A DNA stretch of 64,000 nucleotides from NCBI GenBank assembly GCA_009782785.1, contig WRIJ01000001.1:1-64000 (forward strand), read 5' to 3'. Of this stretch, positions 39,301 to 50,368 are shown piece by piece. Within the stretch, counting starts at the first letter, position 1. Each line of letters begins with the position of its first letter. A program made the position numbers and the translations under genes. The notes under the pieces were generated by a model. That model was given only the letters and a program-made list of their open reading frames with translations. It ran no database searches and was not told the origin of the DNA. The stretch comes from Propionibacteriaceae bacterium (GTDB lineage Bacteria; Actinomycetota; Actinomycetes; Propionibacteriales; Propionibacteriaceae).

Positions 39301-40787
39301 AAGACCGGTCAATACTGGAGAACCTCGACGATGAACTCTCTGTGAAAAGACTCGTCAAACGCTGGGTACGTACTCACGGTGTGACCCATCCGCACACCCT
39401 TGCCCAACGCTACGACCTTGACAATGACCTAGTGCGTTCAGTCCTAGAAAGCCTGGTCGAAGCCGGTGAACTTAGTCGAGGGCATTTTGTTTTAGCCCAT
39501 GAGATTCACTATGCGACGAAGGAGGCTCTTGCCTCCATACGCCAGCGCCATATAGCTGGTCTGCGTGCAAGTATTCGTCCAGTGAGCGAAGCGACCTATG
39601 GTTGTTTCCTCAACTCCTGGCATGAGGTGGATTCCCCCGGATGCGGGGTGGACGCTCTCCTTGGCGCAGTCGAACGCCTGGCAGGATACCGACTTCCTGC
39701 TTCAATGGTGGAGTCGGTCATTCTTCCTTCCCGAGTGGTGGACTATACCCCAGCCATGCTTGACCACGTGCTCTCCACTGGGGAAGTGACATGGATGGGC
39801 CAGGGGAGAGCAAGCTCACATGATGGTTGGGTTTCTTTATGGCCAGGGGATGTGGGCCACCTCTTAGAGGTTCATCCACACGACCTGTCTGACGATGCTG
39901 GGAAGATTCTCGACCACCTGAGCGGTGGGGGAGCATGGAGCGTGGAGGCTCTTGGTGAGCGCGTAGACTCCAGTGGCGTGGTCGAGGCACTGAGCGAACT
40001 GACCTGGGCGGGGTTAGTGACCTGTGATAACTTCAACCTGGTACGTACCCTCGTGACGCCGCGTCTAGGTCCCACGACTCGCGTGGCACCCCAACCCCGC
40101 ACAGTGATCCGATTGAGACCTCACCCCACGCGGCACCATGGGCGCTGGATGATAAGCCCAGTCTTCTCGGGGGAACCATCACAGCGACTAATTCAGGTAG
40201 CAGAACTCGAACTAGGCAGATATGGGGTATTGACCAAAGGCAGTGTTCTCTCAGAAACGATGTCACCAAGTTACCCCGACATGTACACGGTCCTCTCAGC
40301 TATGGAGACCGCAGGAGCAGTACGGCGAGGATATTTCATCACATCTCTTGGGCCAGCCCAATTCGCTCTCCCCGGTGTTGTTGATCGTTTGAGGGATACC
40401 ACCACATCGCCGATGGTTCTCCTCGCGGCTTGTGACCCAGCAAACCCCTGGGGAGCTGGATTGTCATGGCCACCATCGCTTGGGCACCAACCAACGCGCA
40501 AAGCCGGTGCGATGGTCGTACTCACCGATGGATACCCCGTGATCTATCTGGAGAAAGGAGCCAAAAGCGTAGTGAGTTTTGGAGATGATCTTGATCAGAT
40601 CACCCGTGCCCTCACGATAGTTGGCCAGTGGATTGATCAGGGGAGACTGGGGCAGATCACGTTGACCAAGATTAATTCTTCCCCCAGTTTTGATGTACGC
40701 TCCTGGCATGCTCCCTTGGAGCGTGCAGGATTCGTCATGGTCCCTGCAGGTTTTAGGCGTCGAATCAGCTCAGAGAATCTCAGTTAA
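36339..40787 (+). CDS. lhr: Lhr-type ATP-dependent helicase
   Basis: [44 protein letters not shown], large C-terminal domain; GTGA overlap with the miaB stop. Confidence 0.93.
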   Translation: MTMGNPGQSKHAGKASDRLACFSAPTRTWFTQELGDPTPVQSDTWEQIQQGKHALVIAPTGSGKTLAAFLHAIDTLLTTPSTTPGVKVLYISPLKALGADVERNLHIPLQGIKDLATQMGTPTHQVRVGVRSGDTPQAQRRAMVIHPPEILITTPESLFLMLSSQASKILTGLHTVIVDEVHYLAGTKRGVHLGVSLERLEELSDVGGFQRIGLSATVRPAQNVARFLVGPHREVSVVEPGTPKQFELDVRVVVDDMTQLPRRVEDSSHDDTQPDRAGSIWPFIEEEILELIVHSRSTICFCHSRAVAERLSRNLQQLYNTKNPDDSDTVIARTHHGSLSAAVREEVEEALKAGSLPCVVATSTLELGIDMGDVDLVIQVGSPSSVSSGLQRIGRGGHQVDAISRGVIFPLSQADLLTTAVVVEQMAAGDIEEITPITNPLDVLSQHLVSMCLDQPQKPEKLLDILHRTDSFAHLSRQVLDDCLNMLTGVYPSDDFVELRPRLTWDETTKMLSARPGARRLVTTSGGTIPDRGLYPVFMDTTGDTKTSGRATSTRVGELDEEMVYETRIGEVVTLGSSSWRITDITAHHVLVSPAPGQLGKMPFWKGDDSLSRSARLGQGVQQLVELLGETTDDRSVGERAKENSTQTQLTALNRRAQDNLRDYVHSQRQVTGVLPGGTTIVIERHRDEMGAWRICVHCPLGRDVTRPWAMVIRDRLRSAYGIARGEEIPVLATDDGLLIRLGEIEDPSFAHLLTCDVNDLETIVGRQTQHSSMFAAHFRHCAARALLLPRRDPHKRMPLWQQKLRSHHLHSVAVQYENFPIMVETLRECLFDVFDLPTLATLFTGILTRRVRLIEVETQTPSPFASSMLFGYIGDFMYDTDQPIAERMTAAHSVDPALVASLLGDSSGELLDPQAVERYEENQQFLSHRVTSLEALWDMVRILGPLTHQECSDRSGDESPQWIDELLATRRIIQVNRGPHSFLVVNQDRSILENLDDELSVKRLVKRWVRTHGVTHPHTLAQRYDLDNDLVRSVLESLVEAGELSRGHFVLAHEIHYATKEALASIRQRHIAGLRASIRPVSEATYGCFLNSWHEVDSPGCGVDALLGAVERLAGYRLPASMVESVILPSRVVDYTPAMLDHVLSTGEVTWMGQGRASSHDGWVSLWPGDVGHLLEVHPHDLSDDAGKILDHLSGGGAWSVEALGERVDSSGVVEALSELTWAGLVTCDNFNLVRTLVTPRLGPTTRVAPQPRTVIRLRPHPTRHHGRWMISPVFSGEPSQRLIQVAELELGRYGVLTKGSVLSETMSPSYPDMYTVLSAMETAGAVRRGYFITSLGPAQFALPGVVDRLRDTTTSPMVLLAACDPANPWGAGLSWPPSLGHQPTRKAGAMVVLTDGYPVIYLEKGAKSVVSFGDDLDQITRALTIVGQWIDQGRLGQITLTKINSSPSFDVRSWHAPLERAGFVMVPAGFRRRISSENLS

Positions 40788-41403
40788 GCTTCGTACACAT
40801 CAGTAAGCCATCACCGACAGGCACCAGAGCGTGGTGAATGTTCTCCATCGTCTGTACGGCGTCCAAGGTATCTCGCATCACCATGGTTGCATCCCAGGTG
40901 TTGCTGGGATCACTCACAGTGCCGTTTAACAGCACATGATAGAGAATAACCATCCCACCAGGTCGAATCAGTTTCAACCCTTCTTCGAGATACTCTGGAT
41001 AGTGCATGTTGTCGGCATCCACGAACACCAGGTCATAACCTCCCGCCCTCAGCTTGGGTAGGACTTTCACCGCGTCACCGGCGATGAGTCGAGTTCTCTG
41101 TGGTGGGTATCCCGCAGCTGACAGGGCAAGGCGAGCTGCTTGTTGGTGTTCAGATTCATGATCGACTGAGGTCAATTGTCCGTCGTCAGCCAATCCCGCC
41201 ATGAGTCCCAGGGTTGCTACCCCTGCACCCGTACCTACTTCAACAATGGCCCGAGCTTGGAGGGTGGCTCCCACGACAGTCAGCAAGGCAGCCGTCGCAG
41301 GGGTGACTGGTTCTAGCCCGAGTTCTAGAGAGGTGCGGCGAGCCTCGGCCATGACTGGAGTTTCGAGAGGGAAACCTTCGACGAATTCATGAAGAGTCGC
41401 CAT
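40780..41403 (-). CDS. O-methyltransferase family 3 (class I SAM)
   Basis: IVEVGTGAGVATLGLMAGL, DLVFVDADNMHYPEYLEEGLKLIRPGGMVILYHVL. Confidence 0.88.
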   Translation of the reverse strand: MATLHEFVEGFPLETPVMAEARRTSLELGLEPVTPATAALLTVVGATLQARAIVEVGTGAGVATLGLMAGLADDGQLTSVDHESEHQQAARLALSAAGYPPQRTRLIAGDAVKVLPKLRAGGYDLVFVDADNMHYPEYLEEGLKLIRPGGMVILYHVLLNGTVSDPSNTWDATMVMRDTLDAVQTMENIHHALVPVGDGLLMCTKLN

Positions 41404-41528
41404 ATATGCTGATGATTCCACAGGTCCACCCTAGACCACATTGGACACCAAGAGCTGAAGCACACCAGAGAATAGATTGAGTTTCATGAGAAGATAGGAC
41501 CATCAAGGAATTCGCTGAAGGGAGCGAT

Positions 41529-41819
41529 GTGTCGTTAACCACCAAGGACGTTGCGCGATTGGCTGATCTTGCGCGGCTAGACCTCAGCGAAGAAGAATTG
41601 ACTACCTTTGCTACCCAGCTCGACGTCATTTTGGATGCGGTAGCAAGTGTCTCGCATGTCGCACAACAAGATATTGAACCAAGTTCACATGTGGTGGCAT
41701 TGAACAATGTATGGCGCGAAGACGTCGTGACACCATCACTTCCCCAGGACAGTGTTCTGGCGATGGCACCCGCTTCCCAAGAGGGACGTTTTCGTGTCCC
41801 AAAGATTTTAGGGGAGTAG
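41529..41819 (+). CDS. gatC: Asp-tRNA(Asn)/Glu-tRNA(Gln) amidotransferase subunit C
   Basis: [28 protein letters not shown]; upstream of gatA. Confidence 0.93.
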   Translation: MSLTTKDVARLADLARLDLSEEELTTFATQLDVILDAVASVSHVAQQDIEPSSHVVALNNVWREDVVTPSLPQDSVLAMAPASQEGRFRVPKILGE

Positions 41820-41821
41820 GA

Positions 41822-43324
41822 ATGGATTCTTTGATCTATCAATCAGCCACGAAACTTGGTCAACTGATCTCATCTCGCCAAGTTACCAGCGAAGAGGTGG
41901 CTCAGGCTCACTTTGATCGCATTGAGGCCAAAGAACATGAGATTCACGCATTCCTTCACGTGGACACAACCCGCGGCCTTGACACTGCACGCCGAGTCGA
42001 TGCTGCCTTAGATAGTGGGGAGAAACTTGGTCCGCTTGCTGGTGTACCAGTGGCTCTCAAAGATGTCTTCACCTATACCGGTGCTCCCACAACCTGCGGA
42101 TCGAAGATGTTGGAGAATTGGATTCCTCCCTATGATGCGACCATCACCAGGTGCCTCATTGATGCTGACATGGTGATCCTCGGCAAGACCAATATGGATG
42201 AGTTTGCCATGGGATCTTCCACCGAGAATTCGGCCTTTGGTCCCACATGTAACCCCTGGGACACCACAAAGGTTCCCGGCGGTTCAGGCGGTGGTTCTGC
42301 AGCCTGTTTAGCGTCTTTTGAAGCTCCCTTAGCTCTTGGGTCGGACACTGGTGGATCTATTCGCCAACCTGCAGCTGTCACGGGCACTGTCGGGGTGAAA
42401 CCCACATACGGCACGTGTTCCCGCTATGGGCTGGTTGCCATGGCTTCCTCCCTGGACCAACCTGGGCCCTGTGGGCGTACGGTCGAAGATACTGCTGCGC
42501 TTCACGAAGTCATTGCTGGGTACGATCCGTTGGATTCCACGTCGATCAACCACGAGCTCGGGTCATTGGTGGAGGCCGCACGGATGCTGGATGTTGCCGG
42601 AATGAAAATCGGGGTGGTGAAGGAATTATCAGGTGCAGGGTATTCCCCACAGGTGCTGGCCAGATTCCAGGAATCCATGGACGTGCTCAGTAACGCAGGT
42701 GCTGATGTCATCGAAGTGTCATGCAAGCATTTTCCGACGGCTTTAGGTGCTTACTACCTCATCATGCCTAGCGAAGTGTCCTCCAACCTCGCTCGATTCG
42801 ATGCCATGAGATATGGGTTGAGAGTTGGCGATGATGGCAACCAATCAGCTGAGCAGGTCATGAGAAGCTCCAGGGCAGCTGGGTTTGGGCGAGAAGTGAA
42901 AAGAAGAATCATTCTCGGCACCTATGCCCTCTCCAGTGGCTATTATGATGCCTACTACGGTTCTGCTCAGAAGGTACGTACGCTGGTCATGGAGGACTTC
43001 ACCAAGGCCTTTGAATCAGTGGATGTCCTGATGTCTCCCACGACACCCACCACGGCTTTCGCCATCGGTGAGCGCGTTGATGACCCTATCGCTATGTATA
43101 TGGCTGACCTGTGTACTATCCCATCGAATCTTGCTGGTAACGCAGCGATGTCTCTTCCATGTGGATTGAGTCAAGAAGATGGAATGCCCATAGGAATCCA
43201 GATTATGGCACCTGCTCTGTGTGATGACCGGCTTTACCGGGTCGGTGGGGCTTTGGAGGCTCTCTTGCAGGAGCGCTGGGGAGGTCCTGCATTAGCCCAG
43301 CTCATAGCGAAGGAGCCATCATGA
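41822..43324 (+). CDS. gatA: Asp-tRNA(Asn)/Glu-tRNA(Gln) amidotransferase subunit A
   Basis: Amidase signature [32 protein letters not shown]. Confidence 0.96.
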   Translation: MDSLIYQSATKLGQLISSRQVTSEEVAQAHFDRIEAKEHEIHAFLHVDTTRGLDTARRVDAALDSGEKLGPLAGVPVALKDVFTYTGAPTTCGSKMLENWIPPYDATITRCLIDADMVILGKTNMDEFAMGSSTENSAFGPTCNPWDTTKVPGGSGGGSAACLASFEAPLALGSDTGGSIRQPAAVTGTVGVKPTYGTCSRYGLVAMASSLDQPGPCGRTVEDTAALHEVIAGYDPLDSTSINHELGSLVEAARMLDVAGMKIGVVKELSGAGYSPQVLARFQESMDVLSNAGADVIEVSCKHFPTALGAYYLIMPSEVSSNLARFDAMRYGLRVGDDGNQSAEQVMRSSRAAGFGREVKRRIILGTYALSSGYYDAYYGSAQKVRTLVMEDFTKAFESVDVLMSPTTPTTAFAIGERVDDPIAMYMADLCTIPSNLAGNAAMSLPCGLSQEDGMPIGIQIMAPALCDDRLYRVGGALEALLQERWGGPALAQLIAKEPS

Positions 43325-44814
43325 CCTACGAGGAGCTCATGGACTATGAGCAGGTCTTCCACGACTATGAACCTGTGATTGGCCTAGAAGTTCATGTGGA
43401 GTTAAACACTAAGTCCAAGATGTTTTGTGGATGCTCAACCCAATTCGGTGCAGAACCTCAGACACAAACCTGTCCAGTGTGTTTGGGCCTGCCTGGATCT
43501 CTCCCTGTGGTCAACGCACAAGCCGTCGAGTCAGCAATCCGCATGGGGTTGGCACTGAATTGTTCGATTGCTTCGTCGAGTCGTTTCGCACGGAAGAACT
43601 ATTTCTACCCAGATATGACGAAGAACTTTCAGACCTCCCAATATGATGAACCGATCTGCTTCGATGGGTATGTTGATGTGGATGTGGATGGACTAAGTTT
43701 CCGTATTCCTATTGAGAGAGCTCACATGGAGGAGGATGCAGGCAAATCGGTTCACCGCGGTACGACCGGACGCATTCACGGGGCAGACTATTCCTTGATG
43801 GATTACAACCGAGCAGGGGTTCCGCTGATCGAAATTGTGACCAAACCCATCATGGGCACCAGTGATCGTGCACCTCAGGTCGCCCGCGCCTACGTCGGTT
43901 ATCTTCGTGATCTTCTCCGTGATTTGGGTGTTTCTGATGTGCGCATGGAACAAGGCTCTCTTCGATGTGATGCGAATGTGTCGCTCATGCCTAGTGGATC
44001 CGAAGAATTGGGCATACGTACTGAAACCAAAAACCTCAATTCCCTTCGCTCTATTGAGAAGGCATTGAGGTACGAAATATGTCGCCAGGGTGCAATCTTG
44101 GCTAGCGGTGGGAAGGTTAAACAAGAAACCAGGCACTTCCATGAAGAATCCCAGTCCACTTCTCCAGGGAGGTCCAAGGAGATGGCCGAGGACTATCGGT
44201 ACTTCCCCGAACCGGATCTCGTCCCCCTATGCCCTGACCGGCAATGGGTGGAACAGCTTCGTGCGACCATCCCTGATCCTCCAGCAGTACGCCTTGGGCA
44301 GGCGAAAACGACCTGGGGTTTTTCCGATGAGCAGTTCCGTGATGTTGTTGCAGCTGACGCACTAGCAGTGATTGCAGCGACCGTCAATGCAGGTACGAGC
44401 CCTCAAGCTGCCAGAAAGTGGTGGATGGGAGAGCTCTTGAGAAGGGCAAATCTCGATTCTGTTTCCCTGGATGAACTCCCCATCACTGCCGGCGAGGTGG
44501 CCGAGCTTCAACAACTCATTGACTCTGGTGAGATCAATGACAAGGTTGCTCGTCAAGTGATCGATGAAGTTCTCGGCAGTGATCAATCCCCTGCGGAGAT
44601 TGTTGAATCCCAAGGGTTGTGCGTGATCACTGATACTGAGGCTTTACTAAGTGTGGTTGATCAGGTGATCGAGAAGAATAGCGATGTTGCAGAAAAGATT
44701 CGCCAAGGTAAGGTTCAAGCCGTGGGTGCACTGATAGGGCAAGTGATGGCACAAATGTCCGGCCAAGCTGATGCAGCGAAAGTTCGCGAGCTCATTATGT
44801 CCCGATTGAGTTGA
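43321..44814 (+). CDS. gatB: Asp-tRNA(Asn)/Glu-tRNA(Gln) amidotransferase subunit B
   Basis: [45 protein letters not shown]. Confidence 0.96.
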   Translation: MTYEELMDYEQVFHDYEPVIGLEVHVELNTKSKMFCGCSTQFGAEPQTQTCPVCLGLPGSLPVVNAQAVESAIRMGLALNCSIASSSRFARKNYFYPDMTKNFQTSQYDEPICFDGYVDVDVDGLSFRIPIERAHMEEDAGKSVHRGTTGRIHGADYSLMDYNRAGVPLIEIVTKPIMGTSDRAPQVARAYVGYLRDLLRDLGVSDVRMEQGSLRCDANVSLMPSGSEELGIRTETKNLNSLRSIEKALRYEICRQGAILASGGKVKQETRHFHEESQSTSPGRSKEMAEDYRYFPEPDLVPLCPDRQWVEQLRATIPDPPAVRLGQAKTTWGFSDEQFRDVVAADALAVIAATVNAGTSPQAARKWWMGELLRRANLDSVSLDELPITAGEVAELQQLIDSGEINDKVARQVIDEVLGSDQSPAEIVESQGLCVITDTEALLSVVDQVIEKNSDVAEKIRQGKVQAVGALIGQVMAQMSGQADAAKVRELIMSRLS

Positions 44815-44865
44815 CTTGTGATCGTACATCATCGGTAGAAAACAACCGTAGAGACGGGAGGAAGG

Positions 44866-45552
44866 ATGGAATCCATCGAGGGTAAAGTACTCGTGGTTGA
44901 TGACGATGCTTCTTTGGCGGAGATGCTCCAAATTGTCTTGCGACAAGGAGGTTTTCAGACCGCATGGTGTTCTCGAGGGGATCAAGCGATGGAAGCTTTC
45001 CACGCAGAGAAACCGGATGTGATCCTGCTGGATCTCATGCTTCCGGGGCGTGGGGGAGTCGAGATCTGTCGTGATATTCGGGCGGAATCTGGGGTTCCGA
45101 TCATCATGTTGACAGCCAAGTCAGAGACCTCAGATGTGGTGAAAGGTCTCGAAGCTGGGGCAGACGATTATGTGGCTAAACCTTTCGCACCGCGAGAACT
45201 TATTGCTCGAATTCATACTCGTCTGCGCAGGATTCCTCTCAACGATGAGATTGAGACGATCACCGTACGCGATCTGTGCATTGCGGTGGAAACCCATCAA
45301 GTCTCCAGGGGTGAGGAGGTTATCAATCTCACTCCCTTAGAATTCGATCTATTGTTGTCGCTGGCTCGAGCACCTAAGCATGTCTTCACTCGTGAACAAT
45401 TACTCACCCAGGTGTGGGGATATCGCAACCCTGCAGATACGCGATTAGTGAATGTCCATATTCAAAGGCTTCGAGCCAAAATTGAACGTGACCCGGATAA
45501 TCCTGAGATTGTCATCACGGTACGAGGCGTAGGATACCGAGCTAGTGGATGA
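44866..45552 (+). CDS. mtrA: Response regulator MtrA
   Basis: OmpR family receiver and winged helix; followed by mtrB-lpqB. Confidence 0.92.
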   Translation: MESIEGKVLVVDDDASLAEMLQIVLRQGGFQTAWCSRGDQAMEAFHAEKPDVILLDLMLPGRGGVEICRDIRAESGVPIIMLTAKSETSDVVKGLEAGADDYVAKPFAPRELIARIHTRLRRIPLNDEIETITVRDLCIAVETHQVSRGEEVINLTPLEFDLLLSLARAPKHVFTREQLLTQVWGYRNPADTRLVNVHIQRLRAKIERDPDNPEIVITVRGVGYRASG

Positions 45553-47107
45553 GATGACCTGGTCGAGAATTCGCCGGATTCTAGCGATCCCTCTCCGCAA
45601 GTGGAAGTCGTCGCTAGTAGCAAGGGTTGTCTCCTCAGCTATGTTGGGTTCTTTCATCGTCATGATGATCGCTGGGATTTTCTTGCTCAATAGAGTCACT
45701 GGGGGAATCATTGAAGGCTCCCAAGAATCAGCCTTGGTGGATGCCAATGAAGCAATGGTGGAAATTGATCAGCAGATGCGCGCAGCTGGATTTGACTCGG
45801 CTAATTGGGATGCACTCACTGCGATAGTCACTTCGGCAATTCAACGAGGAAACACGTCGGGCAGGTACCAGGTGCATTTTGTGACATCTATCGGCACTTT
45901 TTCTGCTGCCAACCTTGATACGGCATCTATCCCTGATGAGATTCGCGAATCTGTGTCTAAGGATCCAGCTGCCATGTATTGGGTTCCGACTCGAGTTTTG
46001 TTCAAAGATGGCACCCAAGGTCCCGGATTGGTTGTGGCTTCGGGTGGCGAGGATCCTCGTGATAGCTACCAAGTATTCTTTGTCTTCTCGTTGGAGCAGG
46101 AGGCCCGTACCCTCACGATGGTACGTACTGCTGTGGGATTGACGTCTCTCGTGGTCCTCATCGGTGTCGGTGCGGTCTCCTATGGGATCTCTCGACAGGT
46201 TCTTGCACCAGTACGCATCGCTCGCCGCGCTGCCGAGAAACTCTCCAGTGGCGAACTCACTTCGTTGATGCCCGTACGTGGGACTGATGACTTAGCTCAA
46301 CTGGCAGTGTCAATGAATCACATGGCTACCCAACTCCAGCAGCGAATCCGTCAGTGGGAGCAATTATCGAGGCTTCAACAAAGATTTGTCTCTGATGTTT
46401 CCCACGAATTACGCACCCCCTTGACGACGGTCAGAATGGCTGTGGATGTCATCTACGACCAAAGAGAGTCTTTGCCGGAGGTTCAAAACAAGTCGATCGA
46501 ATTGCTCAACAAGGAGCTCAACAGATTCGAAAATCTCTTGGGTGACCTTCTCGAGATCTCACGATTTGATGCCGGGGTTGCCGTACTCAATGTGGAAGAA
46601 CACGACCTCACTGCCCTCGTCCTTACAGAAGCAGAGGCACTGTCTGAATTGGCAGCTTCAGCAGGGTGCGAGGTTATCCTCACCTGCGATGAGCAGTGTA
46701 CGGCCATGGTGGATGCTCGACGAATTTCGCGGTTAGTGAGGAACCTGATCAGTAACGCCATCGAACACGGTGAAGGTGAAGTCATCAACCTTATGTTGGT
46801 CAAAGACGAATCAGTGGTTGCCTTGGCAGTACGCGACCATGGGGTTGGTTTCGATATTGACCAAGCCAAGATGCTCTTTGATCGTTTCTGGAGAGCAGAT
46901 CCAGCCAGAACCCGCCATAGTGGTGGCACTGGGTTAGGATTGTCCATCTCTCAAGAAGACGTACGGCTCCACCAGGGGTGGATCCATGCCTGGGGGAGGC
47001 CAGGGCAGGGGGCACAATTCCGTGTTGTCCTCCCTCGCCGCCAGGACATAGTGGTCACTCATTCACCTATCGGTTTGGTCCCTAGTGATGTGGGGGAGGA
47101 CTTGTGA
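45545..47107 (+). CDS. mtrB: Sensor histidine kinase MtrB
   Basis: Two TM segments, HAMP, FVSDVSHELRTPLTTVRMA H-box, HATPase GGTGLGLSI. Confidence 0.92.
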   Translation: MDEMTWSRIRRILAIPLRKWKSSLVARVVSSAMLGSFIVMMIAGIFLLNRVTGGIIEGSQESALVDANEAMVEIDQQMRAAGFDSANWDALTAIVTSAIQRGNTSGRYQVHFVTSIGTFSAANLDTASIPDEIRESVSKDPAAMYWVPTRVLFKDGTQGPGLVVASGGEDPRDSYQVFFVFSLEQEARTLTMVRTAVGLTSLVVLIGVGAVSYGISRQVLAPVRIARRAAEKLSSGELTSLMPVRGTDDLAQLAVSMNHMATQLQQRIRQWEQLSRLQQRFVSDVSHELRTPLTTVRMAVDVIYDQRESLPEVQNKSIELLNKELNRFENLLGDLLEISRFDAGVAVLNVEEHDLTALVLTEAEALSELAASAGCEVILTCDEQCTAMVDARRISRLVRNLISNAIEHGEGEVINLMLVKDESVVALAVRDHGVGFDIDQAKMLFDRFWRADPARTRHSGGTGLGLSISQEDVRLHQGWIHAWGRPGQGAQFRVVLPRRQDIVVTHSPIGLVPSDVGEDL

Positions 47108-48846
47108 TGAAAACCCACCCATGGATCATGATATGCCTGGTGATGGCTCTGTGCGCAGGGTGTACCACCCTTCCCACGCAGGGCAGTGTTCACTTTGAAC
47201 CTCGCCGCAGTACAGATATCGGTTCGGGCGGAATCACTATTGTTCCAGAATCTCCCCCTCAGGGAGCTTCTCCAACGATGATCATCAGAGGTTTCCTCAC
47301 TGCTATGGCAAGTTTTGGCTCCGATTATGCCACTGCAAGAGAGTATCTCACCCACGAGGCATCAGCTTCCTGGGATCCAAGCCAGTCAGATGTCTTGATC
47401 TATGCCAGCGGTACGACTCCGCGCATCTCAGGCAATCAAGTGTCGATGTCGGGACCTGTTATTGGCATGCTTCACCGAGATGGCTCTTTTGCTGGCGCGC
47501 AGGAGCCCACCTGGAATCATGATTTTGCCTTGGTACGAGAGGATGGAGAATGGCGTATCTCTCATCCACCCGATGGGTTAGCACTATCGCACTACATGTT
47601 CACTCAAAGCTATACTCGTATAGATACCTACTTCCTTTCCTCACCAGGATCTGTCCTCGTACCTGATCCTCGATATGTCCCACGAGGGGCCTGGGATCGA
47701 ACTGCCGCTACCCGCTTGGTGATCCATGGGCCTTCCAGCTGGCTTTCCACCATCATTGACCCCTCACCTAGGCACCAGGTTTTTCTTGACGGTGAGGTGA
47801 CTCTCAATAAAGGCATCGCCGATATTCCACTCTCACCAGAAGCCCAGCTTCTCGACATCGACCAAGCCACTGCCCTTGCCATTGAGATCTCTGCATCCAT
47901 GGGTGATGTTCCTGGTGTCTCGCGGGTTCGCTTGCTCAGTGAGGGGGAGGTCATTGATGTGGCTCATAGTGGCGCAGATGGATCAATCGCCGTCAGTGTC
48001 GCCCAAGACTATCGACCACCAACCATGGCCTCTCAGCAGGTGCTCTACGTGGAAAGTGAGGGATCAGTAGCTACGCTAGCAGATTCTCAACTCAGCGTAC
48101 TTCCAGGTGACTGGAATGGGATGCCGCGCAGCATTTCCTCATTAGCAGTTTCCCGTTCCACCTCTGACATCGCCTGGGTTGGTGATTCTGGGCTCGTGAC
48201 TGTGTCCGGGGGACAAGAACCTCAAACCAGGTTGCGTAGCGATCTTCTGTTGCGACCGCACTATGATTCTCAGGGCCATCTGTGGGCTGTCTCCTTGTCC
48301 AAGGGTCGCGCTCAACTCCACATGATAGGAACAGACGCGGTTGTCGATGTGGATTCTTCGGTCTTGAAGGGGATGACTATTTCGGGTTTTCAAGTGTCTC
48401 CAGATGGGCGGCGAGTGGTGTTCGTGTCTGGGGCAGCTTCACCAGGGGGAAAGGCTCAACATGTTCTCGGGATTGCACTGATTGCATACGAAGATGATGT
48501 CCCAACCGCACTCGTGTCATGGAAGCCAATCCGCCTCACCTGGCAAGGCGCACCGCTATCCTCCATCATTGATGTGGCGTGGATGGGACCTTCTTCACTG
48601 TTGGTTCTTGGTAGTGACTCTGGGAATCCTCCAGGGCTCTTTCACACCGATATCGATGGTGTGGGAATAGAAGAATGGGGTTATCCACAGCCGTGGATCC
48701 CTCAAGAAATGGCTGCGGTGTACACCGATTCTGGGCCACAAATCATGATTCTCGACACTGATCACCACGTGTGGGCTTATCAAGATGGTTATCGATGGAG
48801 TCACCCGGTCGACAATGTCCTTCAGTGTTTGGCGTTTCCCAGTTAA
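47104..48846 (+). CDS. lpqB: Lipoprotein LpqB (MtrAB-associated)
   Basis: Lipobox ALCAGC; GerMN-like domain; operon position after mtrB. Confidence 0.9.
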   Translation: MMKTHPWIMICLVMALCAGCTTLPTQGSVHFEPRRSTDIGSGGITIVPESPPQGASPTMIIRGFLTAMASFGSDYATAREYLTHEASASWDPSQSDVLIYASGTTPRISGNQVSMSGPVIGMLHRDGSFAGAQEPTWNHDFALVREDGEWRISHPPDGLALSHYMFTQSYTRIDTYFLSSPGSVLVPDPRYVPRGAWDRTAATRLVIHGPSSWLSTIIDPSPRHQVFLDGEVTLNKGIADIPLSPEAQLLDIDQATALAIEISASMGDVPGVSRVRLLSEGEVIDVAHSGADGSIAVSVAQDYRPPTMASQQVLYVESEGSVATLADSQLSVLPGDWNGMPRSISSLAVSRSTSDIAWVGDSGLVTVSGGQEPQTRLRSDLLLRPHYDSQGHLWAVSLSKGRAQLHMIGTDAVVDVDSSVLKGMTISGFQVSPDGRRVVFVSGAASPGGKAQHVLGIALIAYEDDVPTALVSWKPIRLTWQGAPLSSIIDVAWMGPSSLLVLGSDSGNPPGLFHTDIDGVGIEEWGYPQPWIPQEMAAVYTDSGPQIMILDTDHHVWAYQDGYRWSHPVDNVLQCLAFPS

Positions 48847-48898
48847 CTATTGTCACCGATCACAGCAAATGAACCCTTGTCCTTGCCATAGTCTAGGT

Positions 48899-49627
48899 AT
48901 GCAGTTGATCGACGCGGCAATGGATCTGTTCTTTCAAGAGTTATGCTCTGGGTGTGGCTCTGTGAGCCACGGGTTGTGTTCTTCGTGTTATGACGAGATC
49001 ATGAAAGATCACGTACGGAATGACACGAGGCCAGGAATCGTGGTTCCACTATGGTCGGGCGGAGTTTACAGTGATCCGTTGAAACGGGTCATTTCTCAAG
49101 CGAAAGATCATCAACAACGTGGTGGAATACCTGTGTTGAGCATTCGACTAGCACTAGCAGCGGCTAGCCTGGTCGATGAGTGTCGCCCACAAGGAAAAGG
49201 AGTTCTTATTCCCATCCCATCACAACCCCGTGTGGTGCGTCGTCGAGGACTAGATTTCACTGCAACCCTTGCCCACCAAACTTCCAGGCATCTGAGTCGC
49301 CTGGGACTGGAAACCCAAGTTTCTCAACCGTTCTCATACACCCGCGTGGTTCACGACCAATCCCGATTAGCTACTGGCGCCAGACAAGATAATCTTCACC
49401 GATCCTTAGCTGTGAGACGGGAACCTTCCCAGGGGTGGATAGTGCTTGTTGATGATGTCGTCACCACAGGTGCCTCTCTGAAAGAGGCCTATCGTGCGCT
49501 GACAGAGGCCGGGCATATGGTGGAAGGGATGGCCACTATTGCAACCACAACACTGCGCCATGGGCAGTCGGCAGGCGAGATGATGGGCCATCGTCTTCCC
49601 ACCAAGGCCTCCAGCAAGCTAACCTAG
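48899..49627 (+). CDS. comF: ComF family phosphoribosyltransferase-like protein
   Basis: CSGCGSVSHGLCSSC zinc motif; PRPP motif VLVDDVVTTGASLKEA. Confidence 0.88.
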   Translation: MQLIDAAMDLFFQELCSGCGSVSHGLCSSCYDEIMKDHVRNDTRPGIVVPLWSGGVYSDPLKRVISQAKDHQQRGGIPVLSIRLALAAASLVDECRPQGKGVLIPIPSQPRVVRRRGLDFTATLAHQTSRHLSRLGLETQVSQPFSYTRVVHDQSRLATGARQDNLHRSLAVRREPSQGWIVLVDDVVTTGASLKEAYRALTEAGHMVEGMATIATTTLRHGQSAGEMMGHRLPTKASSKLT

Positions 49628-49668
49628 TCCCATCCCCAAACAGGGTGAGATTACTTCAAGGAGGAATC

Positions 49669-50274
49669 ATGGATGTCACCATCACTGGTCGCAGAATTCA
49701 AGTGACAGACGACTTTCGAGCGCAAGTTGCAAGGAGAATGGAAGAGTTAGATTCCAGGGTTGACAAGGTCATTCGCGCAGAAGTGCATGCACAAGCTGAA
49801 CCGCGTGGCTCCTCTGAGGTGGTACGTGTGGAGATTACTCTCATTGGGAAAGGCCCCGTGGTACGTGCTGAGGCGATCGCCGATGACAAATCACAAGGGT
49901 TTGATGAGGCTTTTGACCACTTGAAAACTCGACTGCGTAAGGCTCAAGACCGCCGCCGCAACCACCGTAATCTCAGGAAGGTCGGGTTCTTGGAACCTGC
50001 CGTGGAGACGTCTACTCCCGTGGAGGATGGTGAACAGCCCATTGCCGTGAAAAAGGTGGCCGGTCTGGAAATTCAAGGTGATGGGCCGATGGTTGTGCGA
50101 GAAAAGATCTTTCGCTCAACACCGCTGACCTTAGCCCAAGCGCTCGATGAGATGGAACTGGTCGGTCACGACTTCTTTCTCTATGTTGACGCCGACTCTC
50201 AACTTCCATCAGTGGTTTACCGACGCAAAGCCTACGACTATGGTGTGATCCATCTGAAAGTGATCGAGTCATAG
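49669..50274 (+). CDS. hpf: Long-form ribosome hibernation promoting factor
   Basis: MDVTITGRRIQVTDDFRAQVARRMEEL plus C-terminal dimerisation domain (SVVYRRKAYDYGVI); SD aaggagg. Confidence 0.93.
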   Translation: MDVTITGRRIQVTDDFRAQVARRMEELDSRVDKVIRAEVHAQAEPRGSSEVVRVEITLIGKGPVVRAEAIADDKSQGFDEAFDHLKTRLRKAQDRRRNHRNLRKVGFLEPAVETSTPVEDGEQPIAVKKVAGLEIQGDGPMVVREKIFRSTPLTLAQALDEMELVGHDFFLYVDADSQLPSVVYRRKAYDYGVIHLKVIES

Positions 50275-50368
50275 TAGTCGTCCCACGTACGAGAGGAAAT
50301 CCGACATTTGAAACCGGAATCAGGCAGAATAGTCTTGGTGAAAAGTTCTCATCAGTTAGGAATCGCAT

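Noticed and set aside
48681-48689. Second exact DnaA box TTATCCACA
   Set aside because: Inside the lpqB coding region with no cluster of further boxes; likely chance.
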